From contig JAQWHI010000013.1 of the NCBI GenBank assembly GCA_029249445.1, forward strand, positions 186,001 through 250,000: a stretch of 64,000 nucleotides of DNA, in the 5' to 3' direction. This DNA is from Crocinitomicaceae bacterium. Its GTDB lineage: Bacteria > Bacteroidota > Bacteroidia > Flavobacteriales_D > Crocinitomicaceae. The notes under the pieces are model-generated. The model saw only the letters and a list, made by a program, of their open reading frames with translations, had not been told where the DNA came from and did no database searches. A program made the position numbers and the translations under genes. Shown here piece after piece: positions 17,796-25,554 of this stretch (position 1 is its first letter; each line of letters opens with the position of its first letter).

Positions 17796-18557
17796 TTATT
17801 CTTTAATGAATTTTACTGTTTCAATTGTGTCGTTGTAATCGATTTTAACGAAATACATACCATTTGCCAAAGTGCTCAAATTCATATCAAGCGCGGGACC
17901 TGTGATGTCAGTATACTTTCGTAAAATTTCACCTTCCATGTTAACTACACAAACGGATGCTACATCGAGTTCGTTCAATCCATTCAGTGTAATGGCTGAT
18001 GTTGCTGGGTTGGGATAAAGTAAGAATTTTGATTTCGTTATTGCTTGTACATTATTTATACAGTCAATAATGTGGATATAATAATAGTCAACTACAGTAA
18101 CTGTTGGATTTCCCCCAAGTGGGCTTGCAGGTGTAGTATATGTGTCTGTATTAATGATTTGCTGGTAACTTCCAATATCCGCCATTGTTGGGTTTCCAGT
18201 AACCGAGATACATCCCGACGTTGCTCCTTCGAATGCACATTGATCCAACGGTCCAGCGGTATTTTGGGCATCATAGCAAGAGTAAGTAAAACCTGGAGGG
18301 AGTCCCGTCCAACTGGACACAACAATACTGTCAAATGTTAATGTAAGCGGTATTGGTCCTATCATTATTGTTGTATCCAAAGGAACAACAACTGTTATCG
18401 TTTCGTCATATGCCACATCAATACATGCTGGAGGCATTCCTGTTGTGCTGTCTGGATAAACACCTGCAACCGTATATTGAGGATCTGGTGTACATTGGGC
18501 ATTTGCTCCAAAAGCTGTCAAGACAACAACTGAAATAAATAGTAGAATTTTGATCAT
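17796..18557 (-). CDS. Secreted protein with T9SS type A sorting domain
   Basis: The 253-residue product has a Sec signal peptide ending GANAQ (residue 21). The middle (about 22-165) is Thr/Pro/Cys-rich, with CTPDPQYTVAG near its start and paired Cys residues, resembling repeated bacterial surface modules. The last 80 residues are the T9SS sorting domain: LLYPNPATSAITL, then VVNMEGEIL, LANGMYFVKI and the ending VKFIKE. Such proteins cross the outer membrane by the type IX system and are released or attached at the surface. No catalytic motif is visible, so the cargo function is unknown. Single gene with its own terminator. Confidence 0.85.
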   Translation of the reverse strand: MIKILLFISVVVLTAFGANAQCTPDPQYTVAGVYPDSTTGMPPACIDVAYDETITVVVPLDTTIMIGPIPLTLTFDSIVVSSWTGLPPGFTYSCYDAQNTAGPLDQCAFEGATSGCISVTGNPTMADIGSYQQIINTDTYTTPASPLGGNPTVTVVDYYYIHIIDCINNVQAITKSKFLLYPNPATSAITLNGLNELDVASVCVVNMEGEILRKYTDITGPALDMNLSTLANGMYFVKIDYNDTIETVKFIKE

Positions 18558-18663
18558 GGTTTTTTGGTTTTAATTTTAACGAATATACAAGTTTATTGAT
18601 GGAGTATCCATTTTCTATTCGAAATATATTGAGCATTCTCTTGGTATTGGCGAGAAATTAGAC

Positions 18664-18692
18664 AAAAAAAATGGCCTCAATATTGAGACCAT
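18664..18692 (-). terminator. Terminator after the cold-shock gene
   Basis: A 10-bp stem with one G-T pair (18671-18680 with 18683-18692), followed on the minus strand by eight T. Confidence 0.85.
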
Positions 18693-18715
18693 TCAAAGCG
18701 TTCAAAAAATTTTAT

Positions 18716-18910
18716 TTAGCTTACAACTTTCACGTTGATGGCATTTAATCCTTTTCTTCCTTCTTCAACTTCGTATTCAACGTTGTCATCTTCGTTGATT
18801 TCATCAATAAGACCTGATTGGTGAACGAATACATCGCTACCTCCGTCTGCTGGTTTAATAAAACCAAAACCTTTCGTTCTGTTAAAGAACTTTACTGTTC
18901 CTTCTTTCAT
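18716..18910 (-). CDS. Cold-shock domain protein
   Basis: CspA-type RNA/DNA-binding protein of 64 residues that melts RNA secondary structure. RNP1 is visible as KGFGFI and RNP2 as VFVHQS, with the opening EGTVKFFN typical of the family. It differs from the usual CspA start by lacking a leading basic stretch. The 178-nt gap to the divergent acyltransferase is long and could include a cold-shock leader, but no specific element was identified. It has its own terminator. Confidence 0.95.
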   Translation of the reverse strand: MKEGTVKFFNRTKGFGFIKPADGGSDVFVHQSGLIDEINEDDNVEYEVEEGRKGLNAINVKVVS

Positions 18911-19088
18911 TGTATTTATTTTACTTAATTATGCCTGAATTCTACGCCTAACAACCATTGTTATTTGTATCAAACACGAGCGCAAGATACCTTTTTATTT
19001 CGTAAGCGACTCATATTCGCTGTTTTTTCATCATTTTTTTGCTCTGACACACCTTATATTGTTTATCATATTAGTAGCTTAGAAGCCG

Positions 19089-20159
19089 TTGTCAAATCAA
19101 AATAAAAATAGAATTTATGGTCTCGATGTTTATCGTGCAATAGCAATTATCATTGTTGTTATGGGGCACGGTATTCTTGTAAACCCGCAAATTTCTCTTC
19201 CATTTCCTTTCATTGATGGTGTTGAGTTGTTCTTTGTTTTGAGTGGATTTTTAATTGGTTCAATTCTCATAAGAACACTTGAAAAGGATAATGTGTTCAA
19301 TTTTAGATCTGTTTTATATTTCTGGAAAAGGCGTTGGTTTCGCACACTTCCGAATTACTATTTGATTCTTTTTGTCAATTATATGCTTGTCTCCTCGGAG
19401 TTGATCAATGGAGATATTGATCAGTTTGGATGGTCATTCATTTTTTTTACCCAGAATTTATACACTAGTTTTTATGGTTTTTTTTGGGAGAGTTGGAGTC
19501 TTTCAGTGGAGGAATGGTTCTACATCATTTTGCCTCTGTTTATTTTGATTTCATATAGATTCCTATCAATTAAACATGCGCTAATGACAACGATAGCTTG
19601 TTTAATCCTTGTACCATTAATTTATAGAATATCTCAAAGTGACCTCCAAGTTGACTCTTACAATTTTGATGTTGAGTTTCGTAAGGTGGTCATCATGCGG
19701 ATGGATACGATTGTTTATGGAGTTTTGGCGGCATACATCAAGTATTATCACGGTGCCATTTGGAAAAAATCAAGATTCATATGCTTTGTGATGGGTATTT
19801 TGATTATTTACACTTCAATTTATTTGCCCAAAGAGAGCAATGATTTTTTCACCAAGACGTTCAACTTTGTTCTTGTTTCTATTGGGGCTATGCTTTTACT
19901 TCCTTATGCGGATAGTGTAAAATCATATCGGGTGCGAGTTGTTGGAAAATTCATTACCCATATTAGTAAAATTTCATACTCGATGTATCTTGTAAATCTC
20001 GCGCTTGTCGCTCAGGTAATTATGAAAAATTTTAAGCCAGAGAACTCAAGCGATCAAATGGTTATGTACGTTGTGTTTTGGGCAGTGACAATTGGAATCT
20101 CCACTGTTCTTTATTATTGTTTTGAGCGGCCAATTATGAAATTACGCGATCGATTTTAG
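19089..20159 (+). CDS. Acyltransferase-3 family membrane protein
   Basis: Integral membrane O-acyltransferase of 356 residues with about ten membrane helices. The first block GLDVYRAIAIIIVVMGHG holds the conserved R and catalytic H of the family; GVELFFVLSGFLIG and WSLSVEEWFYI are the other signatures. Such enzymes acetylate surface polysaccharides or lipids. An in-frame TAG lies 9 nt before the start and the first ATG (19158) would remove the catalytic block, so the start must be TTG at 19089. No polysaccharide genes are nearby, so the substrate is unknown. Confidence 0.88.
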   Translation: MSNQNKNRIYGLDVYRAIAIIIVVMGHGILVNPQISLPFPFIDGVELFFVLSGFLIGSILIRTLEKDNVFNFRSVLYFWKRRWFRTLPNYYLILFVNYMLVSSELINGDIDQFGWSFIFFTQNLYTSFYGFFWESWSLSVEEWFYIILPLFILISYRFLSIKHALMTTIACLILVPLIYRISQSDLQVDSYNFDVEFRKVVIMRMDTIVYGVLAAYIKYYHGAIWKKSRFICFVMGILIIYTSIYLPKESNDFFTKTFNFVLVSIGAMLLLPYADSVKSYRVRVVGKFITHISKISYSMYLVNLALVAQVIMKNFKPENSSDQMVMYVVFWAVTIGISTVLYYCFERPIMKLRDRF

Positions 20160-20326
20160 GACGGTACATTGCATGATCTCTCAGTGGGTAATGCGAGTTG
20201 CATCTATTACTTTGTCTAATCGCGCTATTGGGTTCAAAATCAGTGATTAAATTAATGGGCATTTCATTTGAGTTAATTTTGAAATTTATTGGTACCCTAA
20301 AAGTGTTTTTTTTTTGAGAAAATAGT

Positions 20327-20355
20327 TTGCAGTACAGATGCTTTTACTACTTTTG
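20327..20355 (+). promoter_or_regulatory. Promoter for tRNA-Ser
   Basis: TTG (20327-20329), an 18-nt spacer, then TACTTTTG (20348-20355), matching the Bacteroidota consensus. The tRNA begins 35 nt downstream. Confidence 0.7.
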
Positions 20356-20390
20356 CTTCCCGATTATATCGGACGTTCTTTACAGAATTA

Positions 20391-20479
20391 GGAGAGGTGC
20401 CTGAGTGGCCGAAAGGACTTGTTTGCTAAACAAGCGTACTCTTAACGGGGTACCCGGGGTTCGAATCCCCGTCTCTCCG
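20391..20479 (+). tRNA. tRNA-Ser (GCT)
   Basis: An 89-nt class II tRNA with a long variable arm. Acceptor stem GGAGAGG/TCTCTCC, anticodon stem CTTGT/ACAAG with GCT in the loop, T arm CCGGG GTTCGAAT CCCCG, discriminator G. The 3' CCA is not encoded. Confidence 0.96.
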
Positions 20480-20609
20480 CAGAATAGTTGAGCCCTTGTG
20501 ATTTCGGAATGGACAATCACCAAGACTTCGATGGTTAATGTTCATATTGAGCCGCATACATTTGTGGGGCATGGACACAATCTTCGGTTAAAAGAGTTTA
20601 ACAATTGTA

Positions 20610-20639
20610 TTGCAGAAGTAAAAGAATTACTTATTTTTG
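20610..20639 (+). promoter_or_regulatory. Promoter for tRNA-Pro
   Basis: TTG (20610-20612), a 19-nt spacer, then TATTTTTG (20632-20639): an exact consensus fit. tRNA-Pro starts 62 nt downstream. Confidence 0.72.
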
Positions 20640-20700
20640 CACTCGTTTTGAGAAGGTAACGACCTTCACGAAAGGTTGAAATAGTAATGAAGATACACCT

Positions 20701-20775
20701 CGGGGTGTAGCGTAGCCCGGTCATCGCGCCTGCTTTGGGAGCAGGAGGTCGCAGGTTCGAATCCTGCCACCCCGA
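20701..20775 (+). tRNA. tRNA-Pro (TGG)
   Basis: Acceptor stem CGGGGTG/CACCCCG, anticodon stem CCTGC/GCAGG with TGG in the loop, T arm GCAGG TTCGAAT CCTGC, discriminator A. CCA is not encoded. Confidence 0.96.
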
Positions 20776-20779
20776 CTTG

Positions 20780-20806
20780 GGGGATGAGAAATCATCCCCT
20801 TTTTTT
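20780..20806 (+). terminator. Terminator after tRNA-Pro
   Basis: An 8-bp stem (20780-20787 with 20792-20799), 4-nt loop and a run of T. Confidence 0.9.
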
Positions 20807-20836
20807 ATCTTCAATTTTCTGAAAATGAAAATTTTC

Positions 20837-20910
20837 GGGCTCGTAGCTCAGCTGGATAGAGCACCTCCCTTCTAAGGAGGCGGTCCTAGGTTCGAATCCT
20901 AGCGGGCTCA
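20837..20910 (+). tRNA. tRNA-Arg (TCT)
   Basis: Acceptor stem GGGCTCG/CGGGCTC with two G-T pairs, anticodon stem CCTCC/GGAGG with TCT in the loop, T arm CTAGG TTCGAAT CCTAG, discriminator A. CCA is not encoded. It lies 30 nt past the tRNA-Pro terminator, so it is made either by read-through or from an unseen promoter. Confidence 0.96.
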
Positions 20911-20919
20911 CTTAAAAAG

Positions 20920-20957
20920 AAGCCAATCTGTTGTTTATCAATAGATTGGCTTTTTTA
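20920..20957 (+). terminator. Terminator after tRNA-Arg
   Basis: A 10-bp stem (20920-20929 with 20943-20952) followed by a T run. Confidence 0.9.
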
Positions 20958-21052
20958 TTTCCCGACATCTTCCTGACAATCCTATCCTTTATAAAGGGAA
21001 TACACTAATTAATAGATGTTTAAATAATATTAACTTTGATAAAAAGACAATT

Positions 21053-21550
21053 ATGAAAATGATTTTGATTGTTATAACTCTGATGCTGGGTTTGACAGGC
21101 TTTGGTCAAAAAAATAAATACAGAGACTACAAAGATGATATTCCGCTGAAAAAGGAATATAAGAAGCAAAAGAAGAAATATTCACCTTTTGTAGCTGGGA
21201 TTGGTAATTATGTGCTTCCTAGCTCTGGATATTTTTATGTCGGAGAACCAGTAAGAGGTGCTTGTGTTTTAGGCAGTGAAGTAGCTGCAATGGGCTTAAT
21301 GGCTATTGGAGGTAATGAGTCGTTCAATAACGGGGTTTTCATACATCCGATGGTGAGTGTTGGAGCTATTTCATTCGCAATAATCTGGATTTGGAGTATC
21401 TTCGATGTTGTTAAAGTTGCAAAGATTAAGAATCTTGCAAATCAAAACAATAAAGTAACAATAAAGCTAAATTCAGATTTGAATTTCATAAGTCAGGATT
21501 ATACTAATAACTCAGCAGTATACGGATTAAAATTAAGTATAGGTTTTTGA
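21053..21550 (+). CDS. Secreted or membrane protein of unknown function
   Basis: No family recognised. The 165-residue product has a signal peptide (about 1-19, ending TGFGQ) and a very basic stretch (KKEYKKQKKKY). Two hydrophobic segments follow (about 66-86 and 101-123), the first rich in Gly/Ala (GACVLGSEVAAMGLMAIGG). The C-terminal part is polar with beta-strand character (KVTIKLNSDLNFISQDY) and ends LKLSIGF, an outer-membrane-like ending. It lies at the left border of the accessory stretch, downstream of the tRNA cluster. No -7 box is obvious in the 140-nt gap before it. Confidence 0.6.
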   Translation: MKMILIVITLMLGLTGFGQKNKYRDYKDDIPLKKEYKKQKKKYSPFVAGIGNYVLPSSGYFYVGEPVRGACVLGSEVAAMGLMAIGGNESFNNGVFIHPMVSVGAISFAIIWIWSIFDVVKVAKIKNLANQNNKVTIKLNSDLNFISQDYTNNSAVYGLKLSIGF

Positions 21551-21683
21551 AAAAAAATTGAATGGTTACCTACTCGCGAAGGATGCGGTAAATTAATGTA
21601 TAAATGTTGATTAATATTTGAATTATTAACCCATAACAAAACCTAAAATGCATCAAAACGTAGTTTAGCCAAGACGTTGGCAA

Positions 21684-21709
21684 GGGTCTGTCGCATTAAT
21701 TATTTTTTT
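21684..21709 (+). repeat. Left inverted repeat
   Basis: Begins GGGTCTGTCGCATTAATTA and pairs with 22950-22974 on the opposite strand, with two or three mismatches over 25 nt. A small GCCAA/TTGGC hairpin lies just outside it (21668-21681). Confidence 0.6.
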
Positions 21710-21844
21710 AATGTTTTTCATTAAAACCTTCCCTCCATCAAAAAGTTAAATCGTTGATAAAACAACATTCTGAGTCAATAAAAGGAAAAACAGCAAGAAT
21801 TGATAAAGTGTACGTCTTCAGCGATATTTGAACTTTACAGCCAG

Positions 21845-21979
21845 TTATACAAAAAGCATTTTAAAAAGACTTGTGCAGGAAAGCCGACCAAAAAGACCGT
21901 TTGTAGGAACATAATTTGGTACTTGCCCAAAGGCATTAATTGATAGAGCAAGTGCCCCGAAGAGTAGTAAGTTTTTCAT
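21845..21979 (-). pseudogene. Truncated N-terminus of a T9SS-type secreted protein
   Basis: An intact signal peptide (MKNLLLFGALALSINAFGQ) is followed by VPNYVPTNGL. That is a very common mature N-terminus of Bacteroidota secreted LamG-type proteins, where GLVGWYPF normally follows. Here the frame diverges after GL and stops at 44 residues, so this looks like the broken 5' end of a once longer gene. A TATTTTTG box lies at 21998-22005 on the minus strand. It sits inside the putative mobile element, downstream of repeat copy 1. Confidence 0.6.
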
Positions 21980-22010
21980 CCGTGTTTATTTTAACCAAAA
22001 ATATAAAATA

Positions 22011-22113
22011 TCAGCTTTCAGTCTGATACTTTTAAGATACAAGTCTATAAATATTAGTCTAACTTATTTAAGAGGACTTGAGATAGCTGAACTGACTGAA
22101 GAGGATATGCCTA
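22011..22113 (-). repeat. 100-bp direct repeat, copy 1
   Basis: Nearly identical to 22688-22786, with a 44-nt exact core starting AGTCTAACTTATTTAAG. It lies just upstream of the truncated gene at 21979 and its last bases form the stop codon of the gene at 22111. Confidence 0.85.
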
Positions 22114-22665
22114 GGGTTTGATTGTCATTTTCCTCTCAACCGTTCCATCATCATAAATATAAAGAAGAGGAGTGTTTATAGTATGTGATTTTTCTTGACC
22201 TAAAATATCTGTAACCTTCAAAAGTCTCTTGTTTACATTTATAGAGTTAATTTGAAAAATTCCAGCGGCACTGTTAATAGTGCCTAACCAAGTAACAGTG
22301 TCTTTATGTAAATTATTAGTTAAAATTTCCATTTGGATTTTCCCTTCACCTGCCTGACCGTTAGGATACATATGGCAATTTAAATATAATTGTTGGTTAG
22401 CCGGAAATTCGTTTTGACCACTAATAACACCAATTGGATAGCAGTTTGGAAAGCAAATAGAGAAATCCCAGAGAGATGGCAAAGAGTCGGTTATTATGTT
22501 CCAAGAAACAATACAGCTATCTAATGAATTATAGTATGTATTAATACTGATGTCTGAATCATCAGTATCTCCGAACATCTGCATATTATATTGCTCAATA
22601 AAATGAGTCTGCCCAAAAAGATTAGCAGATAAAAAGACCGATAAAAATAGTAGTGCTGATTTCAT
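22111..22665 (-). CDS. Secreted protein with a T9SS-like C-terminal end
   Basis: The 184-residue product starts MKSALLFLSVFLSANLFGQ, a clear signal peptide; a longer start at 22719 lacks family sense and would put 18 residues in front of it. The mature part has Cys pairs (FSICFPNCYP) and beta-strand patterns. The end (RLLKVTDILGQE ... PLLYIYDDGTVERKMTIKP) strongly resembles the last part of Bacteroidota sorting domains, though the usual YPNP opening is missing. It may be secreted by the type IX system. Direct-repeat copy 2 is directly upstream and copy 1 abuts the stop, so the gene has been framed by a duplication. Confidence 0.65.
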   Translation of the reverse strand: MKSALLFLSVFLSANLFGQTHFIEQYNMQMFGDTDDSDISINTYYNSLDSCIVSWNIITDSLPSLWDFSICFPNCYPIGVISGQNEFPANQQLYLNCHMYPNGQAGEGKIQMEILTNNLHKDTVTWLGTINSAAGIFQINSINVNKRLLKVTDILGQEKSHTINTPLLYIYDDGTVERKMTIKP

Positions 22666-22687
22666 AGTCAGTAAATGTAATAAATCC

Positions 22688-22786
22688 TCAGCTTTCAGCC
22701 TGATACTTTTATGATACAAGTAAATGTCAGTCTAACTTATTTAAGAGGACTTGAGATAGCTGAACTGACTGAGGAAGATATGCCTA
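22688..22786 (-). repeat. 100-bp direct repeat, copy 2
   Basis: Second copy of the repeat at 22011-22113, in the same orientation, ending 22 nt upstream of the ATG at 22665. On the plus strand both copies keep an open stretch reading SLTYLRGLEIAELTEEDMP. Two of the differences between copies are silent in that frame, hinting that it was once coding. Confidence 0.85.
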
Positions 22787-22793
22787 TCATATG

Positions 22794-22820
22794 AAAAGCC
22801 CCTCATCTCTGAAGGGCTTC
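22794..22820 (-). terminator. Terminator-like hairpin after a gene remnant
   Basis: A 6-bp GC-rich stem (22796-22801 with 22814-22819) is followed by TTTT on the minus strand, 20 nt past the stop of the T9SS fragment at 22839. It probably ended the ancestral gene. Confidence 0.65.
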
Positions 22821-22838
22821 TGTAATTATTTAATTCTA

Positions 22839-22910
22839 TTATTGTTTAATAATCTTTACTGGCGATTCATTATTAGTTCTAATGAAGTACAATACAGTTA
22901 TTTCATATTA
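22839..22910 (-). pseudogene. C-terminal remnant of a T9SS cargo protein
   Basis: On the minus strand the frame reads VLYFIRTNNESPVKIIKQ then stop. That is the typical end of a type A sorting domain (G-x-YF-x-R ... VKIIKQ). Upstream the frame is interrupted by a stop after a few codons, so only the tail survives. A terminator hairpin follows. It lies at the right end of the putative mobile element. Confidence 0.55.
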
Positions 22911-22949
22911 AAATAACATGAAATAATATGGATAATTGAACAAACTGCT

Positions 22950-22974
22950 GAAAAATAATTAATGCGACTGAACC
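22950..22974 (-). repeat. Right inverted repeat
   Basis: On the minus strand begins GGTTCAGTCGCATTAATTA and pairs with 21684-21709. Confidence 0.6.
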
Positions 22975-23182
22975 TCTGTTTCATTTAGTAGTCTCTGCAA
23001 GCGCTTTTCATTTATCTTCATTCCTGCTGTATTCACCCTTCGCACTATTTCTACATTCGAGTAGGTATTTAAGGAAATATAGTCTTATATCGGCTAATAT
23101 AAACTATAGATTATAGCGAATTGTTATATGCAATTACATAAAGAATTTTTATCTTCACAATACAGATAATAATAATTAATAC

Positions 23183-24193
23183 ATGAAAAAACTACTACTA
23201 CTGCTCTTAACTATATTTCCTCTATTTATTGCTTGTGCTCAAACAGAAAAAAAACAAGATTCGAAAGAGAAAACAGAACTAGAAAGATTGGATAAAAGTG
23301 ATATTAATTTTGATGAAGAAACAAATTTAATCACCTACAAGTCTGATGGTAAGCTAGTTAATGGAATTGTTCACGAGAAATGGGGGAATGGACAGTTAAT
23401 GCAAGAGTATACTGTTGAAGAAGGGAAATTTAATGGTATTAGCAAGATATGGTATGAAGATGGCACTATAGAGGCAGAATCCATTTTTAATAATGGAGAA
23501 TTAACATTTCATAAAAAATATTACCAAAATGGAAATTTGTTTCAGATGGTTCATATGCAAAATGGAATGCCAAAAGATACTGCCAAAGTATTTTATCCGG
23601 ATGGATCATTATTGTCTAATTACATTTTTATAAATGGTGAGTATTCAGATGGCATTTGTTATAATCCTTTGGGTGAAATAATCAATTGTGATCTAATTAA
23701 TAATGGTATCCAGCCAGAAGAAACAAACATAGAAGACAAACCAAAACCGGAGATTATAAGAAATAATATAACGGATCAACCAATCGATGGTTTGTTAATG
23801 AAATCATACTCTGATGGTGCTCCTTGGTATCACCAATGTTACAAAAATGGAGTAATGCATGGTTATGCATGTGCATGGCATGAGAATGGTGAAATAATGT
23901 ACACTACTAATTATATTGATGGCAAGGAAAATGGCATTCAACGTCAATTTTACCCTAACGGACAAATGAGAGGTGAATCAGAGTACAAAGATCATGTACC
24001 GCACGGCTTTCAAAAAACTTGGTATGAAGATGGAACACTAAAAGCAGAGAACAATTTTCTTAACGGAGAACCGCATGGATCAGTAAAACGCTATAATGCC
24101 GATGGTAAACTCATAAAACACGGGACATTTGAAATTGGTATTTTAATCAGTGAGGAGTGCTTTGAAAATGGAAAGAAAGTGGACTGCAACTAA
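23183..24193 (+). CDS. YwqK-type MORN-variant repeat lipoprotein
   Basis: The 336-residue product has an N-terminal signal peptide with a lipobox-like end (LFIAC, Cys at residue 19), so it is probably membrane-anchored. The rest is built of repeats of about 22-24 residues with a G-x-W(Y)-x-(D/N)G core, such as KWGNGQL, WYEDGTIEAE, YYQNGNLFQ, FYPDGSLL and WHENGEIM. This is the MORN_2 pattern of proteins called 'YwqK family antitoxin'. In Bacteroidota these are usually stand-alone lipoproteins and a toxin partner has not been shown; none is visible here. It lies between a copy of the inverted repeat (22950-22974) and a short copy of its tip at 24198. Confidence 0.78.
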   Translation: MKKLLLLLLTIFPLFIACAQTEKKQDSKEKTELERLDKSDINFDEETNLITYKSDGKLVNGIVHEKWGNGQLMQEYTVEEGKFNGISKIWYEDGTIEAESIFNNGELTFHKKYYQNGNLFQMVHMQNGMPKDTAKVFYPDGSLLSNYIFINGEYSDGICYNPLGEIINCDLINNGIQPEETNIEDKPKPEIIRNNITDQPIDGLLMKSYSDGAPWYHQCYKNGVMHGYACAWHENGEIMYTTNYIDGKENGIQRQFYPNGQMRGESEYKDHVPHGFQKTWYEDGTLKAENNFLNGEPHGSVKRYNADGKLIKHGTFEIGILISEECFENGKKVDCN

Positions 24194-24239
24194 TTTCGGT
24201 TCTGTCGCACTGCTTGTTTTATGTTTTATAGAAAAAAGA

Positions 24240-24266
24240 CGAAACCCAATATTAGACTAGGTTTCG
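24240..24266 (+). terminator. Stem-loop after the YwqK-type gene
   Basis: CGAAACC (24240-24246) pairs with GGTTTCG (24260-24266). No T run follows, so termination would be weak. Confidence 0.4.
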
Positions 24267-24296
24267 ACTACTTTCGTGATACAGGAGATGATTGAA

Positions 24297-24464
24297 ATGG
24301 AAGAGACTTACGAGAGTTACTCTGATCTTTCAGATGAAGAAAAGGAGCATGCTTGCATGCTCAAAGACAAATTAAGAGACATAAAAAAAGCAGCAAAAAA
24401 GAAGTATACAAGAGCTGAATTGGAAGAGTGCGAAGGTTTTGAAGCGCTCCAAGAAAAAATGTAA
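24297..24464 (+). CDS. Possible small acidic protein
   Basis: The 55-residue frame starts MEETYESYSDLSDEEKEH and reads as a helical, highly charged protein (DKLRDIKKAAKKKY). A GGAG at 24284-24287, 9 nt before this ATG, would fit as a ribosome site. Starts at 24276 (GTG) and 24288 (ATG) are also in frame. No family is recognised and codon evidence is thin at this length. Confidence 0.35.
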   Translation: MEETYESYSDLSDEEKEHACMLKDKLRDIKKAAKKKYTRAELEECEGFEALQEKM

Positions 24465-24620
24465 AACATCATTTTTTAATGTCAACAAAATGTCTCCGGG
24501 ATTCATTTTTATGACTCAATCAGCCTCGAAGCGTATACAAGCAAAAAAGCGATTCAGGACCTCGAATGATGTTGTAAAAAGAAAAAGGAGACTTCTTTTC
24601 TCAAAAGAGTAGGGTTATTT

Positions 24621-24628
24621 TATCTTTG
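24621..24628 (+). promoter_or_regulatory. -7 box (TATCTTTG) for folD
   Basis: Exact TAnnTTTG match 21 nt before the folD ATG. No TTG at the expected -33 spacing. Confidence 0.5.
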
Positions 24629-24649
24629 AAAAAATAAATTTGGCATTGT

Positions 24650-25528
24650 ATGCAGTTATTAGATGGTAAGGCGACAGCGGAAAAAATTCGTGAAGAACTC
24701 AAGCTTGCAGTTGAAACACGTAAGTCGAGAGGGCAAAAGATACCTCACTTAGCAGCGGTAATTGTTGGTAGTGATGGAGCAAGTCGAACCTATGTAAACT
24801 CAAAAGTAAAGACTTGCGAGAAAGTAGGGTTCAAATCTACGCTTATTGAATTGGCAACAGATATTTCGGAGGAAGAGTTGCTCGCCAAAGTGAATGATCT
24901 GAATTTAGACGACGAGATCGATGGATTTATAGTTCAGTTGCCACTACCAAAACATATTGATGAGCATAAAATTACTTTGGCCATTCGACCCTCGAAGGAT
25001 GTCGATGGTTTTCACCCAGAAAATATAGGAAGGATGATGCTCAATTTGCCGTGCTTTCTTCCTGCTACACCTGCTGGAATTGTTGAGCTGCTCGACAGGT
25101 ATGCGATAGAAACTTCTGGAAAGCATTGTGTTGTAATCGGTCGAAGTAACATAGTGGGATCTCCAATGAGTATTTTGATGTGGCGAAATGCAAAAATTGG
25201 AAATTGTACGGTTACGATAACGCACTCACGAACCAAACATTTAGATGAAATATCGAAATCGGCTGATATTTTGATTGTTGCATTAGGAAAACCTGAGTTT
25301 GTAACAAAGGATATGGTCAAAGATGGGGCTGTTGTCGTTGATGTTGGTATCCATCGGGTGGAAGATGCATCAAGACGGTCAGGATTTAAACTTCTTGGAG
25401 ATGTCAAATTCGACGAGGTTGCCCCGAAATGTTCTTTTATTTCGCCTGTCCCAGGAGGAGTTGGGCCAATGACAATTGCATCTTTGATGATAAATACACT
25501 ACGTGCAATGGACTTAAAAGGGAATTAA
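24650..25528 (+). CDS. folD: Methylene-THF dehydrogenase / methenyl-THF cyclohydrolase
   Basis: Bifunctional folate enzyme that interconverts 5,10-methylene-THF, 5,10-methenyl-THF and 10-formyl-THF with NADP. The 292-residue length is usual. The catalytic segment [16 protein letters not shown] contains the conserved Tyr and the active-site Lys. Further signatures are VQLPLPKHI, the [11 protein letters not shown] motif, the Rossmann segment [12 protein letters not shown] and the C-terminal [14 protein letters not shown]. It is preceded by its own -7 box and followed after 26 nt by a lipoprotein gene on the same strand. Confidence 0.96.
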   Translation: MQLLDGKATAEKIREELKLAVETRKSRGQKIPHLAAVIVGSDGASRTYVNSKVKTCEKVGFKSTLIELATDISEEELLAKVNDLNLDDEIDGFIVQLPLPKHIDEHKITLAIRPSKDVDGFHPENIGRMMLNLPCFLPATPAGIVELLDRYAIETSGKHCVVIGRSNIVGSPMSILMWRNAKIGNCTVTITHSRTKHLDEISKSADILIVALGKPEFVTKDMVKDGAVVVDVGIHRVEDASRRSGFKLLGDVKFDEVAPKCSFISPVPGGVGPMTIASLMINTLRAMDLKGN

Positions 25529-25554
25529 AACAGCATTTTTTTACTATTTTATTT

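Larger units (their letters stand above)
21684..22974. mobile_element. Putative non-autonomous element with inverted terminal repeats
   Basis: Two 25-26 nt inverted repeats (21684-21709 and 22950-22974) share an 18-nt exact core, GTCGCATTAATTATTTTT, and begin GGGTCTG and GGTTCAG. Together they bound 1291 bp. Inside, all minus strand, are a cargo gene (22111-22665), two fragments of T9SS cargo genes and a 100-bp direct repeat. No transposase-like frame is present, so it would have to be moved in trans, like a MITE. No target-site duplication is visible (CAA before, TCT after), which could reflect age or rearrangement. The plus strand at about 21725-21831 stays open for some 35 codons (ending FSDI), possibly another remnant. 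Confidence 0.4.

Noticed and set aside
20542-20814. 90-codon minus-strand frame reading QDSNLRPPAPKAG
   Set aside because: It is the antisense of tRNA-Pro, a well-known false protein in gene predictions. It also crosses a terminator.
22011-22786. CRISPR array or integron attC sites
   Set aside because: Only two copies about 670 nt apart, not palindromic; a GTCTAAC box is present but no partner GTTRRRY box, so neither model fits.
23183-24193. Toxin-antitoxin module
   Set aside because: The YwqK name suggests an antitoxin, but the protein is an exported lipoprotein and no small toxin frame is next to it.
21053-24209. Prophage or full insertion sequence in the accessory stretch
   Set aside because: No integrase, transposase, capsid or tail-like frame is present; only repeat ends and remnants are seen, and the tRNA cluster next to it shows no duplicated tRNA end.
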